Below are positions 9,029 to 17,809 of a DNA stretch of 64,000 nucleotides, piece by piece (positions within the stretch are counted from its first letter, which is position 1; each line of letters opens with the position of its first letter). The notes under the pieces are model-generated. The model saw nothing but the letters and a program-made list of their open reading frames with translations. It had not been told where the DNA came from and made no database searches. The stretch lies in assembly GCA_035295165.1 (NCBI GenBank), contig DATGJN010000104.1, positions 1 to 64,000 of the forward strand, read 5' to 3'. The stretch comes from a bacterium. GTDB taxonomy: Bacteria > Sysuimicrobiota > Sysuimicrobiia > Sysuimicrobiales > Segetimicrobiaceae. The translations under genes were made by a program, and so were the position numbers.

Positions 9029-9181
9029 CTAACCAAGCACAGTGGTGCAGACTGCCGTAACGTCCTTGGGATGGGAAAACAGCACGGCCCAGGCATCGCC
9101 GATCCACGCGTGAGGGCTGATACGGCCTTCTGTGGTGTCCGCGTCAAAGTTCGGTACGGTATCACCGAGCTGGAGAGTCAT
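9029..9181 (-). pseudogene. truncated 1-Cys peroxiredoxin (AhpC/TSA) remnant
   Basis: Fifty codons match the N-terminus of 1-Cys peroxiredoxins: LGDTVPNFDADTTEG, then the active-site region FSHPKDVTAVCTTVLG, where family members read FSHPKDFTPVCTTELG. The peroxidatic cysteine is C45. A TAG follows immediately and the next bases do not continue the family in any frame before the UBP gene. About 150 further residues expected for the family are missing. The ribosome site GGAGG is still intact before ATG 9181, so a short peptide could still be made. Recent deletion is the likely cause. Confidence 0.75.
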
Positions 9182-9704
9182 CAGCCACCTCCTCACGCGC
9201 GCCCCACGGACGCGTCCGTTCCGATAACGGTCCGGACGTCGGACGTCATTCCGTGCGGCGGCTCCGCGCGTTCCGCGTGCCGGGGTCGGCCAGCTCGGGC
9301 GGGCGACGGCCTCCGTCGACCGGTGCACGGTCGCGATGCCCGGGGTGGGGGGGAGCGCAACACCCGGAAGAGCCCTAACCGGCGTCACTCCGGAGTCCAC
9401 TTCTGGGCATATACTGAGTGCCGGGCCGTTGTCGTTGCCTCGCATCTCATCGGACGGTCCCAGATCTGTACTCAATCGGCGGCCCGGCGGCTCTCTCCTT
9501 CCGTGATGCCCCGGTGGTTGTCCAATGGCGGGACGGTCCTTCCAGTACGCAGCGGACGGGGGTGTCCCGCGCCTTTCCGGATCCGGCCGAAAATAGGTCC
9601 ACTGCCCGATACCCCACGCCGCCGTCCTGAAGATATCGTCGTACTGGAAGGTGTGTTGGTCGCTTCGGATGGTGCCCACGCGGCTCATTGTGGGGGGAAG
9701 GACC
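9182..9704. other. intergenic stretch of about 520 bases
   Basis: Only antisense-like, arginine- and proline-rich frames are present. No RNA gene, repeat or terminator is recognised. It separates the divergent peroxiredoxin remnant and the secreted Rap1a-like protein, so it probably holds promoters for both, but none is clear. Confidence 0.4.
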
Positions 9705-10067
9705 ATGAACAGGGGACTGTTGGCCGGGTTCGTGGTGGGGTTGATCCTGGGCGTGGTAACGATGGCGCTGGCCCAGGGACTGCTTTGGGGATTCCTGAAC
9801 GGGAGTACGTACCGGGTGCGCACACCGGTGGAGCAGCAGGCGTACGTCGCGGGTGTCGCGGACGCGTTGCGGGTTTCGCCAAGTGACACCGTCGCGGCGC
9901 GTGCTTGTCTCGAGCAGCGGTACAGCGGCCCGCGCGTCTCCGCGGACCAGCTTCAGGAGATTGTGGGGCGGTACCTTGTGGCGCACCCCCAGAGCGCGGG
10001 TGCCCAGATGGCTGCGGTGACGATGATCGCTATCGCCGACACGTGTGAGAGTCCCACGTCTCACTAG
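9705..10067 (+). CDS. secreted or membrane-anchored protein with Rap1a/Tai-like domain
   Basis: A 120-residue protein. Residues 4-28 form a hydrophobic helix, either an uncleaved anchor or a signal peptide (cleavage could follow ALAQG). The rest (AYVAGVADAL, a conserved cysteine before EQRYSG, then VGRYLVAHPQ and a final cysteine) resembles the Rap1a/Tai family, small disulfide-linked helical proteins first known as immunity proteins. In this context an immunity role is unproven; many homologues are orphan periplasmic proteins. ATG 9705 follows GGGGGGAAGG. A strong hairpin follows the gene. Confidence 0.6.
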   Translation: MNRGLLAGFVVGLILGVVTMALAQGLLWGFLNGSTYRVRTPVEQQAYVAGVADALRVSPSDTVAARACLEQRYSGPRVSADQLQEIVGRYLVAHPQSAGAQMAAVTMIAIADTCESPTSH

Positions 10068-10141
10068 GTACAGGTACTCGTCTGTCCGCCGCCTCGTTCC
10101 GCACACATCCCGGCCCGGCCAGGGGGCGGACGACGCACAAG

Positions 10142-10209
10142 GGGCGCGAGATCCGTGGTGGGCGTGGCGGGGGGGAATCTGACCACGCCGTGCCCACGGA
10201 TCCGCGCCC
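10142..10209. terminator. bidirectional hairpin between convergent genes
   Basis: The left arm GGGCGCGAGATCCGTGG and right arm CCACGGATCCGCGCCC pair over 16 bases with one bulge. An inner GGCGTGG/CCACGCC pair extends the stem. It lies between the plus-strand secreted protein and the minus-strand winged-helix protein and could end transcription from both sides, though T-runs are lacking. Confidence 0.65.
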
Positions 10210-10245
10210 ACTAGTTAGGGTCCCGTCTTCCGTGCCGGCTTTCCC

Positions 10246-10551
10246 CTATCGTTTGTCCGATTGGCGACTGTCTCCGAAAGCAGCCGAGTGCATCGCCGCG
10301 TGCTCGGTTCCGCGCGCGGTCAGTTCATAGCACGTATCGCTCTTGCGAGACACGTACTGCTTTCGCTCCAACTCCGCGAGCGCGCGAGTCCACTCGGGGC
10401 CTTCCTTCCGCAGCCGCCCCACCGCGACCACCTGCCCCGATTTTGGACCGACGTGGCGGAAGACCTTGCCGTAGCGGATCTTCGCCCGATACGCGCTGAC
10501 AAGAATCACTTCCGCCGGTCTGCTGAGCCGCGACCTCACTTGGCTTGCCAC
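10246..10551 (-). CDS. hypothetical protein with winged-helix-like C-terminus (101 aa)
   Basis: The N-terminal half (residues 11-50) reads as beta-rich and basic. The C-terminal half (EWTRALAELERKQYVSRK, then YELTARGTEHA) resembles the recognition helix and wing of winged-helix transcription regulators, where the last strand often ends in YELTxxG. DNA binding is therefore possible but not shown. GTG 10551 is chosen because GGAGG lies five bases upstream; the longer frame to 10779 is proline-rich and not protein-like. It stands alone. Confidence 0.55.
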   Translation of the reverse strand: MASQVRSRLSRPAEVILVSAYRAKIRYGKVFRHVGPKSGQVVAVGRLRKEGPEWTRALAELERKQYVSRKSDTCYELTARGTEHAAMHSAAFGDSRQSDKR

Positions 10552-10772
10552 GTCTGCCTCCTGCGCCCTGGCGGTCTGATCGTCGTACGTCGAAAGGGGG
10601 GGCGACAGTTCGCCGCCCGAACGGGCGCAATCGGGGAGATGCCCAGCGCCCCGGTCCGTTAGACATGGGTCGGGCGCTCCGGAGCGGCCGATCGGCCGTT
10701 GGAACGGGCCAAGACGCTCGGCGCTATGGCGCAACATCGGCAGCGTATCGGAGGCAATTTTGGAGAATTTCT

Positions 10773-11231
10773 GTGGCACGAGGTTTACACGACATTCACA
10801 GATTCTTCAACGGTCCTGGGTACAGTGTGATCGTGAAGTGTCTCGCTGCAGCACGGTTCCATCGCGCGTCGATCGACGGGCCCCAGTGGAAGCGCGCACA
10901 GGACGATCGCAGGGTGTTGGCGCGTCGCGTCGACGTTCTCCTGGTCGTCTGCTGTCTGGCGGGCGTGCTGTTCATGCGAGGGGCGGCCAGCCCGGGGCAT
11001 CTATCGTCGCTGCTGCCTCCGGTGCTCCTGCCCGCCGTGGATCGCTTCGTTGGCTCCGATACGGTCGTGGCGGCGCCAGCGGGCCGGGCTCCCGCGTTCG
11101 ACCGACCCGAGACGCTTCGCACGTGGGCTCCCGTCACCGCCGCGCCCGACGCCAATCGTGTCCCGCCTCGCTCCCAGCTCGCGAGGCTTGCGCTGCCTCC
11201 TCCCGTGGCGGCCTCGCCGTCGGACCGCTGA
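10773..11231 (+). CDS. hypothetical single-pass membrane protein (152 aa)
   Basis: The frame has strong GC third-position bias and one clear hydrophobic segment at about residues 52-69 (VDVLLVVCCLAGVLF), followed by a long proline- and alanine-rich tail. No family is recognised. GTG 10773 has GGAGA six bases upstream; later GTGs at 10827 or 10833 are possible. The N-terminal part before the membrane segment is less convincing, so the true start and even the reality of the gene are uncertain. Confidence 0.4.
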   Translation: MARGLHDIHRFFNGPGYSVIVKCLAAARFHRASIDGPQWKRAQDDRRVLARRVDVLLVVCCLAGVLFMRGAASPGHLSSLLPPVLLPAVDRFVGSDTVVAAPAGRAPAFDRPETLRTWAPVTAAPDANRVPPRSQLARLALPPPVAASPSDR

Positions 11232-11377
11232 CGGCGGGCCCCGAGTTCGAACCGCGTCGCTGGCCTCGTGGACAACACTGCGAGAGATGTGCGCCACGCG
11301 GGTTCGCCGCGGTCCACGATCGTGCGAGTCATGGGAGACTGCCAATTCAAGCGACGAGCGCGGAGGAGGATACAGCC

Positions 11378-11581
11378 ATGCGCCGAGTTCTCGCAATGCT
11401 CGCCATTGGGGTGGTGACAGTTCTGGCGCCGGCCGCCGCAATGGCGCAATCGACAACCTCAGACGACACGGCACCTGCGGTCGGACCCGTGCAGGTCCAC
11501 GGCGCTGACCTCGCGCCGGCCGATCTGCAGCCGCCTGTCTACCTTCAGGGGAACGGTCAGGGCGACGGCAACGGTCAATAG
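11378..11581 (+). CDS. small secreted protein (67 aa)
   Basis: The product has a clear signal peptide: MRR, a hydrophobic core, then AAAMAQ with cleavage after AMA. The mature part is only about 43 residues, acidic and rich in Pro, Gly, Gln and Asn, and ends in a G-Q-G-D-G-N-G-Q repeat-like tail. No family is recognised. GGAGGA lies about ten bases before ATG. A hairpin follows directly. Confidence 0.65.
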   Translation: MRRVLAMLAIGVVTVLAPAAAMAQSTTSDDTAPAVGPVQVHGADLAPADLQPPVYLQGNGQGDGNGQ

Positions 11582-11612
11582 CGTTACCCGCGCCCGCGGC
11601 TCATACGGCGAC

Positions 11613-11642
11613 ACGGCCGGTGGGCTAACGCCCGCCGGCCGT
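11613..11642. terminator. bidirectional hairpin terminator
   Basis: ACGGCCGGTGGGC and GCCCGCCGGCCGT form a 13-pair stem (one G-T wobble) around the loop TAAC. It sits between the small secreted protein on the plus strand and the PrsW-family gene ending on the minus strand, so it can serve both. Confidence 0.7.
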
Positions 11643-11665
11643 ATTCTCGGTGCGGGTCTGGCCGG

Positions 11666-12637
11666 CTAGCCGTGGAGCAGTGCGCGCGCCCACCGGACCG
11701 CATCGCGGGCGTTCTCGATGTCCCGGTCTATCCCGACATTGCGCGCGCGGCGCCACTTCGCAAACGCCAGGACTGTTTGAGCGTTCTGAAGCGAGCGGGT
11801 GGCCCGATACCGGGACCGTCCCGCGGTCCTCAGCGCCTGGAGCGGTCGCGCGAGCCGGTGGACGGTGATGAGACGCGTCAACTCCTCGATGGTGACGGCC
11901 CCGGTGGCGGTCTCGTCCGCGAGCATGTGACGTAACACGTACCGCTCCCGTTCCCATCCCCACCCCATCACGATGAGGATGAGCCACGCCCCTCCCCAGT
12001 CCGCAGCCTCTCGTACGATCCCTGCGGCACGCCCCGTTGCGGCGATGTAGCCCGTGTGGCAGAGGACCGCCGCGCCGAAACCGGCGGCTGCGAGGATCCA
12101 CAGGCGCGGCGCCGTGCCGCGCACGTAGCCGAGGCTCGCCCCGAACAGGCTCGTGAACAGGCCCTGGCTCAGGCCGCCGATGAGGAGGCTCAACGCCGGG
12201 GCGGGCGCGAAGCGCGCGATCTGGCCCCCCGCCGCCATCTCGCGCACGTACGCGAGCGACTCGGCGAGGGCGAGCCCTGCGCCGACCGTCGCGCCGACAA
12301 CCATGCCGTCGAGCGCGTCGCTGAAGACGCGTCGCGCGGACAGGAACACCCCGAGCACAATCGCCGCCTTGGCCGCTTCCTCCACGAGACCGGTCCACGG
12401 GCTAAGGGGGATGTAGCGTTGCAGCGGTGGCGGGAAGATGGAGTCGGGCAGGCCCGATGCCGCCTCCACCAGTCGGATCAGGATCGGCGTCACCGCGGCG
12501 CTGAGCGTGAGCATCACCACAAGATGGTTGATCGGCTCGCGTTCGTACGGGTCGGCAATCCACAGCAGCACGACATAGCACCCGGTGAACACGACGATGA
12601 GAAGGATGGTGGCGAGGACGGGCAAGCCCAGGGGCAT
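11666..12637 (-). CDS. PrsW-family intramembrane metalloprotease
   Basis: Multi-pass membrane protein of 323 residues with about eight hydrophobic segments. The family motif EExxK is present as E86-E87-A-A-K90. The second motif, usually FxxxEN, reads LALAES with E126 and a serine where asparagine is common. A histidine near CHTGY fits the third. PrsW of Bacillus cleaves anti-sigma factors; related proteins are mostly uncharacterised. The last 80 residues are a basic, cytoplasmic helical tail not needed for the fold. ATG 12637 starts just before the first helix; an upstream GGAGG is too distant, so the start is uncertain. Confidence 0.8.
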   Translation of the reverse strand: MPLGLPVLATILLIVVFTGCYVVLLWIADPYEREPINHLVVMLTLSAAVTPILIRLVEAASGLPDSIFPPPLQRYIPLSPWTGLVEEAAKAAIVLGVFLSARRVFSDALDGMVVGATVGAGLALAESLAYVREMAAGGQIARFAPAPALSLLIGGLSQGLFTSLFGASLGYVRGTAPRLWILAAAGFGAAVLCHTGYIAATGRAAGIVREAADWGGAWLILIVMGWGWERERYVLRHMLADETATGAVTIEELTRLITVHRLARPLQALRTAGRSRYRATRSLQNAQTVLAFAKWRRARNVGIDRDIENARDAVRWARALLHG

Positions 12638-12829
12638 CGGCCGCGGGGTTCGCCGCCCCCACCGCAACTCCTCCGTCGCGCAGCGGGACGGGTGCGGCGC
12701 TCCCGTTCGTATGGCCTCAGTCTCCGCCGTTGCGGAGGAACCCGGTCGAAGCGGATGGAAGACAGCGCATCGCTCGAAACGCACGGTCAACGCAACGAGC
12801 GGTCACGCACGGACCCGGGAGCGCGATCG

Positions 12830-13720
12830 ATGGAGCGGTCGTTTCACGGCATTTTCCCGTACCTGGTCTCTCCGGTGGACGCGACGGGCCGCGTGCGGGA
12901 AGGCGTGCTCCGGCGGCTCGTCGAGCACCTCGTCGGCCAGGGCGTCCATGGGATCAGCCCGCTCGGAAGCACCGGGGAGTTTCCGTACCTGACCCCGGCG
13001 CAGCGCGAGGAGATCGTGCGGATCACGGTGAGCGCGGTGGGAGGACGCGTCCCGGTCGTACCAGGCGTGGCCGCGTACGCCACGCACGATGCGATCGCGC
13101 AGGGGCGCCGGATGGTCGACCTCGGGGTGGACGGGATCGTCCTCATTCTGCAGACCTACTTTCCGCTGCCCCGGTCTGCCGTCTTCGAGTTCTTCTCGTC
13201 CACCGCGAGGGCTGTGCCGTGCCCGATCGTGCTGTACTCGAACCCGAGGCTGCTCGGGGCGGAACTGACCCCGGAACAGGTCGTGACGCTCAGCGAGATC
13301 CCGAACATCCAGTATTTCAAGGATGCCTCGGGGGAAACCGGAAAGATCCTGACCGTCCTCAACCGCGCCGGCGACCGCGTGAAGGTGTTCAGTGCCTCCG
13401 CGCACGTGCCGCTGCTCGTCTTTCAGCTCGGCGGGGTCGGGTGGATGGCGGGACCCGCCTGTCTGTTGCCGGAGCGGTGCGTCGCGCTCTACGATCTGGC
13501 GCAGCAGGGTCGCTGGGACGAGGCCGACCGCTTGCAGCGGCGGTTGTGGTCGCTCAACGAGGTGTTTCAGCGCCACGCGCTCGCGGCGTGCGTGAAGGCC
13601 GGTCTCGAGCTTCAGGGGTTCGAGGTCGGCGATCCCATCCCGCCCGTGCCCGCGCTCAGCCCGGACGCCCGGGAAGAGCTTCGCGCAGCGCTCGCGCACG
13701 CGGGCGGTCCGATCGACTGA
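12830..13720 (+). CDS. dihydrodipicolinate synthase (DapA) family aldolase
   Basis: TIM-barrel class I aldolase of 296 residues, the usual DapA-family length. The carboxylate-binding loop is G46-S-T-G-E50, the catalytic tyrosine is Y136 in YSNP, and the Schiff-base lysine is K164 in YFKDASG. DapA itself has GTTGE; GSTGE and an isolated position argue for a catabolic member such as a 2-keto-3-deoxy-sugar acid or 4-hydroxy-2-oxoglutarate aldolase. No lysine biosynthesis genes adjoin. It is divergent from the PrsW gene. Exact substrate unknown. Confidence 0.85.
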   Translation: MERSFHGIFPYLVSPVDATGRVREGVLRRLVEHLVGQGVHGISPLGSTGEFPYLTPAQREEIVRITVSAVGGRVPVVPGVAAYATHDAIAQGRRMVDLGVDGIVLILQTYFPLPRSAVFEFFSSTARAVPCPIVLYSNPRLLGAELTPEQVVTLSEIPNIQYFKDASGETGKILTVLNRAGDRVKVFSASAHVPLLVFQLGGVGWMAGPACLLPERCVALYDLAQQGRWDEADRLQRRLWSLNEVFQRHALAACVKAGLELQGFEVGDPIPPVPALSPDAREELRAALAHAGGPID

Positions 13721-13768
13721 TCGGATTCCCTAGCGCGCCGCCGCTCCCGCGCGCGCGATGGGGACACG

Positions 13769-14257
13769 CTACCCGTGGGAAGCGGCGTACTGCCCCCGGC
13801 GCTTGGCGATCGTCTTGAGGTGGTACGGCACGTGGTCGGCGAAGTGTTCGACGAGCCACTCCAGCGTCACGAGCCCGGCTTCCGTGTGGCGGCCGGTCTG
13901 GGTCCACGCCTCCGCGGGGGCCTGCCGCAGCAGTTCCGCCGTCGGCGCACGCACAGCTCGGAATAGCGTGAGCGCGGCGTCGAGCGACGCCGACGCGTAT
14001 CCGAGGGTCTGCGCCCAGCGCCCCTGATCGAACCCGACGAGCGTGGCGCCCGGCTCGGCAAGCACGAACCGCATCCGGACCGCCGCGACCAACTCCGTGT
14101 CGGCGACGTGCACGGCGTTCTCGTGGATGCTCCAGTGCCCCGGGCCCGGACGAAAGGCCAGCTCGTCTCTCGGGATGCCGGCGACCGCGGCCTCCAAGAG
14201 GCGCGGGCCGTCGGCGTACGCGCGAATCAGCTCGGCGATGCGTTCCGGCGTCGGCAT
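13769..14257 (-). CDS. DinB family (DinB_2) protein
   Basis: A 162-residue four-helix-bundle protein of the DinB/YfiT-like group. The three histidines that bind a metal in the family can be placed at H50 (in ENAVHVADTE), H138 and H142 (in VEHFADHVPYHL). Members include bacillithiol or mycothiol transferases and many proteins of unknown function. ATG 14257 gives the normal family N-terminus; longer upstream sequence is low-complexity. It is divergent from a degraded YciI gene, a frequent neighbour of DinB proteins in soil bacteria. Confidence 0.82.
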   Translation of the reverse strand: MPTPERIAELIRAYADGPRLLEAAVAGIPRDELAFRPGPGHWSIHENAVHVADTELVAAVRMRFVLAEPGATLVGFDQGRWAQTLGYASASLDAALTLFRAVRAPTAELLRQAPAEAWTQTGRHTEAGLVTLEWLVEHFADHVPYHLKTIAKRRGQYAASHG

Positions 14258-14361
14258 CGATGCTCCCGGCGGTGACGACTTGACCGTGTGAGGTTCGCGG
14301 ACGGGACGGCGGGGCCCTGCGCGGCCGCCGCTCACCGCGGAAGAGGAGGAGCAACGGGGAG

Positions 14362-14545
14362 GAGTTCGCGTATTTGCTTGAGCCGACGCGGCCGGGCAAG
14401 CTGGTCGACCCGACGGGCGCTCGCGACGGACCAGTCCCGCGGCATCGTGGTGTTCGACGCGGTCGACGAGGATACCGCCCAAGGGATCATACAGCGCGAT
14501 CCGGCGGCCACGCGGGGCGTGTTCAGGGCGGTCCTCCAGCGCTAG
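14362..14545 (+). pseudogene. degraded YciI-like (YCII domain) gene
   Basis: Two fragments of one protein family lie in different frames. The first (about 14362-14430) reads [18 protein letters not shown], like the start of YciI-related proteins. The second (about 14432-14545) reads [20 protein letters not shown] and then [14 protein letters not shown], like the C-terminus. The central part with the catalytic-type histidine is missing, and the two pieces are joined by a frameshift. GGGGAGGAG precedes the first fragment. Internal deletion plus frameshift is the simplest explanation. Confidence 0.65.
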
Positions 14546-14645
14546 CGGGTCGTTCTGCTTCGGGGCCGTCGCCGGTGAGCGCGACTCGCGGGATTCGCGG
14601 TTGGCCGGAGGTGCGCTCGCGACAGGAGGGGAATACCAGTCGTCG

Positions 14646-16253
14646 ATGAGCGTCCTCGAGTCGCATGTCGACGTCCGTTTTGCGGAGTTCGACGAGAACC
14701 GCGCCCACCACGAAGGGCTCGCGCGGACCCTGGCCGAGCGGCTGGCGCGGGTGCGTGAGGGCGGCGGCGCCCGGGCCCGCGAACGTCAGCGCGCGCAGGG
14801 GAAGAAGACCGCGCGCGAGCGCATCGAGTCCCTGCTCGACGCGGGATCGCCGTTCCTCGAGATCGCGCCGCTTGCGGCGTGGGGGATGTACGGCGGTGAC
14901 GCCCCCGCCGCGGGGATCATCACGGGCATCGGCCGCGTGCACGGCGGTGAATGCATGATCGTGGCGAACGACGCCACGGTGAAGGGCGGCACCTACTATC
15001 CGCTCACGGTCAAGAAGCACCTCCGCGCCCAGGAGATCGCGCTCGAGAACCGGCTCCCGTGCATCTACCTCGTCGACTCCGGCGGCGCATTTCTGCCGCT
15101 GCAGGCCGAGGTGTTTCCGGACCGCGACCACTTCGGCCGGATCTTCTTCAATCAGGCTCGACTCTCCGCCAAAGGCATCCCGCAGATCGCCGCGGTGATG
15201 GGGTCCTGCACCGCCGGCGGCGCGTACGTGCCGGCGATGTCGGACGAGGCCGTGATCGTGCGGGGTACCGGCACGGTCTTCCTCGGCGGTCCGCCGCTCG
15301 TGCGGGCCGCGACCGGCGAGGAGGTGACCGCCGAGGAGTTGGGGGGCGCCGACGTGCACTGCCGCCGCAGCGGCGTGACGGACCATCTGGCGGTGGATGA
15401 CGCGCATGCGATCGCAATCGTGCGCGACATCGCCGGCACGCTGAACCGCGTCAAGGCGCCCGCGCTCGACCTCGCGGCGGCCGAGGACCCCCGGTACGAC
15501 CCGCGCGAGCTGTACGGCGTGCTGCCTCGCGACCTCCGTCGCCAGTTCGACGTCCGCGAGGTGATCGCCCGGGTCGTCGACGGGAGCCGGTTTCACGAGT
15601 TCAAGGCGCTGTATGGCACGACGCTCGTCACGGGATTCGCGCGGATCCACGGGATCCCCGTCGGCATCGTCGCGAACAACGGGGTGTTGTTCGTCGAGAG
15701 CGCCGAGAAGGGCGCGCACTTCATCGAGCTGTGCGGGCAGCGGCGGATTCCGATCGTGTTCCTCCAGAACATCACGGGGTTTATCGTCGGCCGCGAGTAC
15801 GAGGCCGCGGGAATCGCGCGGGCCGGCGCCAAGATGGTGCACGCGGTCGCGACGTGCGGCGTGCCCCGCCTGACCGTGATCATCGGCGGTTCGTACGGCG
15901 CCGGCAACTACGCGATGTGCGGACGGGCGTACGCGCCGCGGTTTCTCTGGATGTGGCCGAACGCCCGGATCTCGGTCATGGGCGGCGAGCAGGCGGCCGC
16001 GGTGCTGGCCACCATCAAGCGCGACCAGCGCGCGCGCGACGGACAGACGCTCAGCCCGGCCGAGGAGGCTTCGATCGCCGCCCCCGTGCTCGCGAAGTAC
16101 GAGGAGGAGGGCAATGCGTACTACAGCACGGCGCGCCTGTGGGACGACGGCGTGATCGACCCCGTCGACACGCGCACGGTGCTGGGGCTCGCGCTGTCCG
16201 CCACCCTCAACGCACCGGTCCGCGGGATGCGGCCCGGCGTGTTCCGCATGTAG
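14646..16253 (+). CDS. acyl-CoA carboxylase carboxyltransferase subunit (methylcrotonyl-CoA carboxylase beta type)
   Basis: Carboxyltransferase of a biotin-dependent acyl-CoA carboxylase, 535 residues, which moves CO2 from carboxybiotin to the acyl-CoA. Both crotonase-like halves are present: [20 protein letters not shown] in the N-half and [20 protein letters not shown] in the C-half, both characteristic of methylcrotonyl-CoA carboxylase rather than propionyl-CoA carboxylase. ATG 14646 is taken; GGAGGGG is about 15 bases upstream, so an upstream in-frame start is possible. Biotin carboxylase, carrier protein and HMG-CoA lyase genes follow, which supports a role in leucine/isovalerate degradation. 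Confidence 0.93.
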   Translation: MSVLESHVDVRFAEFDENRAHHEGLARTLAERLARVREGGGARARERQRAQGKKTARERIESLLDAGSPFLEIAPLAAWGMYGGDAPAAGIITGIGRVHGGECMIVANDATVKGGTYYPLTVKKHLRAQEIALENRLPCIYLVDSGGAFLPLQAEVFPDRDHFGRIFFNQARLSAKGIPQIAAVMGSCTAGGAYVPAMSDEAVIVRGTGTVFLGGPPLVRAATGEEVTAEELGGADVHCRRSGVTDHLAVDDAHAIAIVRDIAGTLNRVKAPALDLAAAEDPRYDPRELYGVLPRDLRRQFDVREVIARVVDGSRFHEFKALYGTTLVTGFARIHGIPVGIVANNGVLFVESAEKGAHFIELCGQRRIPIVFLQNITGFIVGREYEAAGIARAGAKMVHAVATCGVPRLTVIIGGSYGAGNYAMCGRAYAPRFLWMWPNARISVMGGEQAAAVLATIKRDQRARDGQTLSPAEEASIAAPVLAKYEEEGNAYYSTARLWDDGVIDPVDTRTVLGLALSATLNAPVRGMRPGVFRM

Positions 16254-16258
16254 CGCCG

Positions 16259-17809
16259 ATGCGGACCGTGTTGGTCGCCAATCGCGGCGAGATCGCCGTC
16301 CGTGTCATCGGCGCGTGCCGTGAGCTGGGTCTTCGGACGGTCGCGGTATACGCGGATCCCGACCGGGACGCCCTCTACCCGCGGCTGGCCGACGACCGGG
16401 TGCCTCTTGGCGCCTCGGACCCGCTGGACACGTACCTGCACGTCGGTCGCCTGCTCGACGCGGCGCGGCGCTCGGGCGCGGACACGGTGCACCCTGGGTA
16501 CGGGTTTCTCGCGGAGTCGGCGGAGTTCGCCGCGGCGGTCCGCGAGGCGGGCCTGGTGTGGGTCGGTCCGCCCGCGGACGTGATCGCCCGCGTCGGGGAC
16601 AAGACGGAGGCGCGGCGGCTCGCAAGGCGAGCGGGGGTCCCGGTGGTGGCGGGATGTGACGCTGAGGAGACGTCGGACGCGGACCTGACGGCCGCGGCCG
16701 GCCGGATCGGATTTCCGTTGATGATCAAGGCCGCCGCGGGCGGCGGCGGCCGGGGCATGCGGCGCGTGAATGAGGCCAGCGACCTCCCGGGAGCGCTCGC
16801 GTCGGCCCGGCGCGAGGCGCGGGCGGCGTTTGGCCGGGACGCCTTGTTGTTGGAGCGCCACCTCGACGAGGTCCACCACGTGGAGGTGCAGGTTCTGGCG
16901 GACGCCACGGGGGTCGCCATGGCCCTCGGCGAGCGCGAATGCAGCGTGCAGCGCCGACACCAGAAGCTGATCGAGGAGTCGCCGTCGCCGTTCGTGACCG
17001 CGGAGCTGCGATCGCAGCTCGAACGCGCCGCCGTGGCGATCGCGGAAACGGCCGGGTACGTCAACGCGGGCACCGTGGAGTTCCTGGTAGACGCCGACCG
17101 CCGCTGGTATTTCCTGGAGGTGAATGCGCGGCTGCAGGTCGAGCACCCCGTGACCGAAATGGTGACCGGCGTGGATCTCGTCAAAGCGCAGCTGCACCTC
17201 GCCGCCGGTGACCGGCTGCCGGCGGACGGCAGCGGGCGCTCGCGGGCCCCGCGGGCGCGGGGTCACGCGATCGAGTGCCGGGTGTGCGCGGAGGACGCCG
17301 CGCACGGGTTTCGCCCGACGCCGGGACCCATTCTCGCCCTGGTGGAGCCGCATGGGCCCGGGGTGCGCGTGGACTCGGGGTTGCGCGCGGGATGGCGCGT
17401 GCCCGTCGAATACGATCCGATGCTCGCGAAGGTCATCGCCCACGCCGCGACGCGCGAGGACGCCGCAACGCGGATGGCGGACGCGCTCGGACGCTACGTC
17501 ATCCTGGGATGCCAGACGAACTTGGAATTCCTGCGCGCGGTGGTGCGGCACGACGCCTTCCGGGACGGGGAAACGACGACGCGGTTCCTGGAGCGCCATT
17601 TCGGGGCGTGGACCGGCGAGGCGGACGGGCTCGCCGCCGCGGCCGCCGCGGTGCTGACGCAGGTGCGCGACGCGGGTACGGCCGAGGCGACTGCAGCCCC
17701 AGGGGAGGGAGGATCGCCTGCCGGTAGCCCGGGCCGGGATTGGGACCCATGGTTGCGGGTCGGCCCCTGGCGCATGGGGATGTCCGGACCGCCGGGCGCG
17801 CATGAGTGA
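16259..17809 (+). CDS. biotin carboxylase subunit of acyl-CoA carboxylase
   Basis: ATP-grasp biotin carboxylase of 516 residues, charging biotin with bicarbonate. Visible motifs: N-terminal VLVANRGEIAVRV, HPGYGFLAE at 78-86, the glycine-rich ATP loop GGGGRGM at 161-167, and EVNARLQVEHPVTE near 293-306. In most methylcrotonyl-CoA carboxylases this domain is fused to the biotin carrier; here the protein ends before the carrier and the next ORF supplies it. The last 50 residues are a Gly/Ala/Pro-rich tail. Its stop overlaps the start of the carrier gene (ATG inside CATGAGTGA). Confidence 0.93.
   Translation: MRTVLVANRGEIAVRVIGACRELGLRTVAVYADPDRDALYPRLADDRVPLGASDPLDTYLHVGRLLDAARRSGADTVHPGYGFLAESAEFAAAVREAGLVWVGPPADVIARVGDKTEARRLARRAGVPVVAGCDAEETSDADLTAAAGRIGFPLMIKAAAGGGGRGMRRVNEASDLPGALASARREARAAFGRDALLLERHLDEVHHVEVQVLADATGVAMALGERECSVQRRHQKLIEESPSPFVTAELRSQLERAAVAIAETAGYVNAGTVEFLVDADRRWYFLEVNARLQVEHPVTEMVTGVDLVKAQLHLAAGDRLPADGSGRSRAPRARGHAIECRVCAEDAAHGFRPTPGPILALVEPHGPGVRVDSGLRAGWRVPVEYDPMLAKVIAHAATREDAATRMADALGRYVILGCQTNLEFLRAVVRHDAFRDGETTTRFLERHFGAWTGEADGLAAAAAAVLTQVRDAGTAEATAAPGEGGSPAGSPGRDWDPWLRVGPWRMGMSGPPGAHE

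Noticed and set aside
12056-12829. Upstream extension of the DapA-family frame by 258 codons
   Set aside because: The extra sequence is antisense to the PrsW-family gene; the DapA fold begins normally at ATG 12830.
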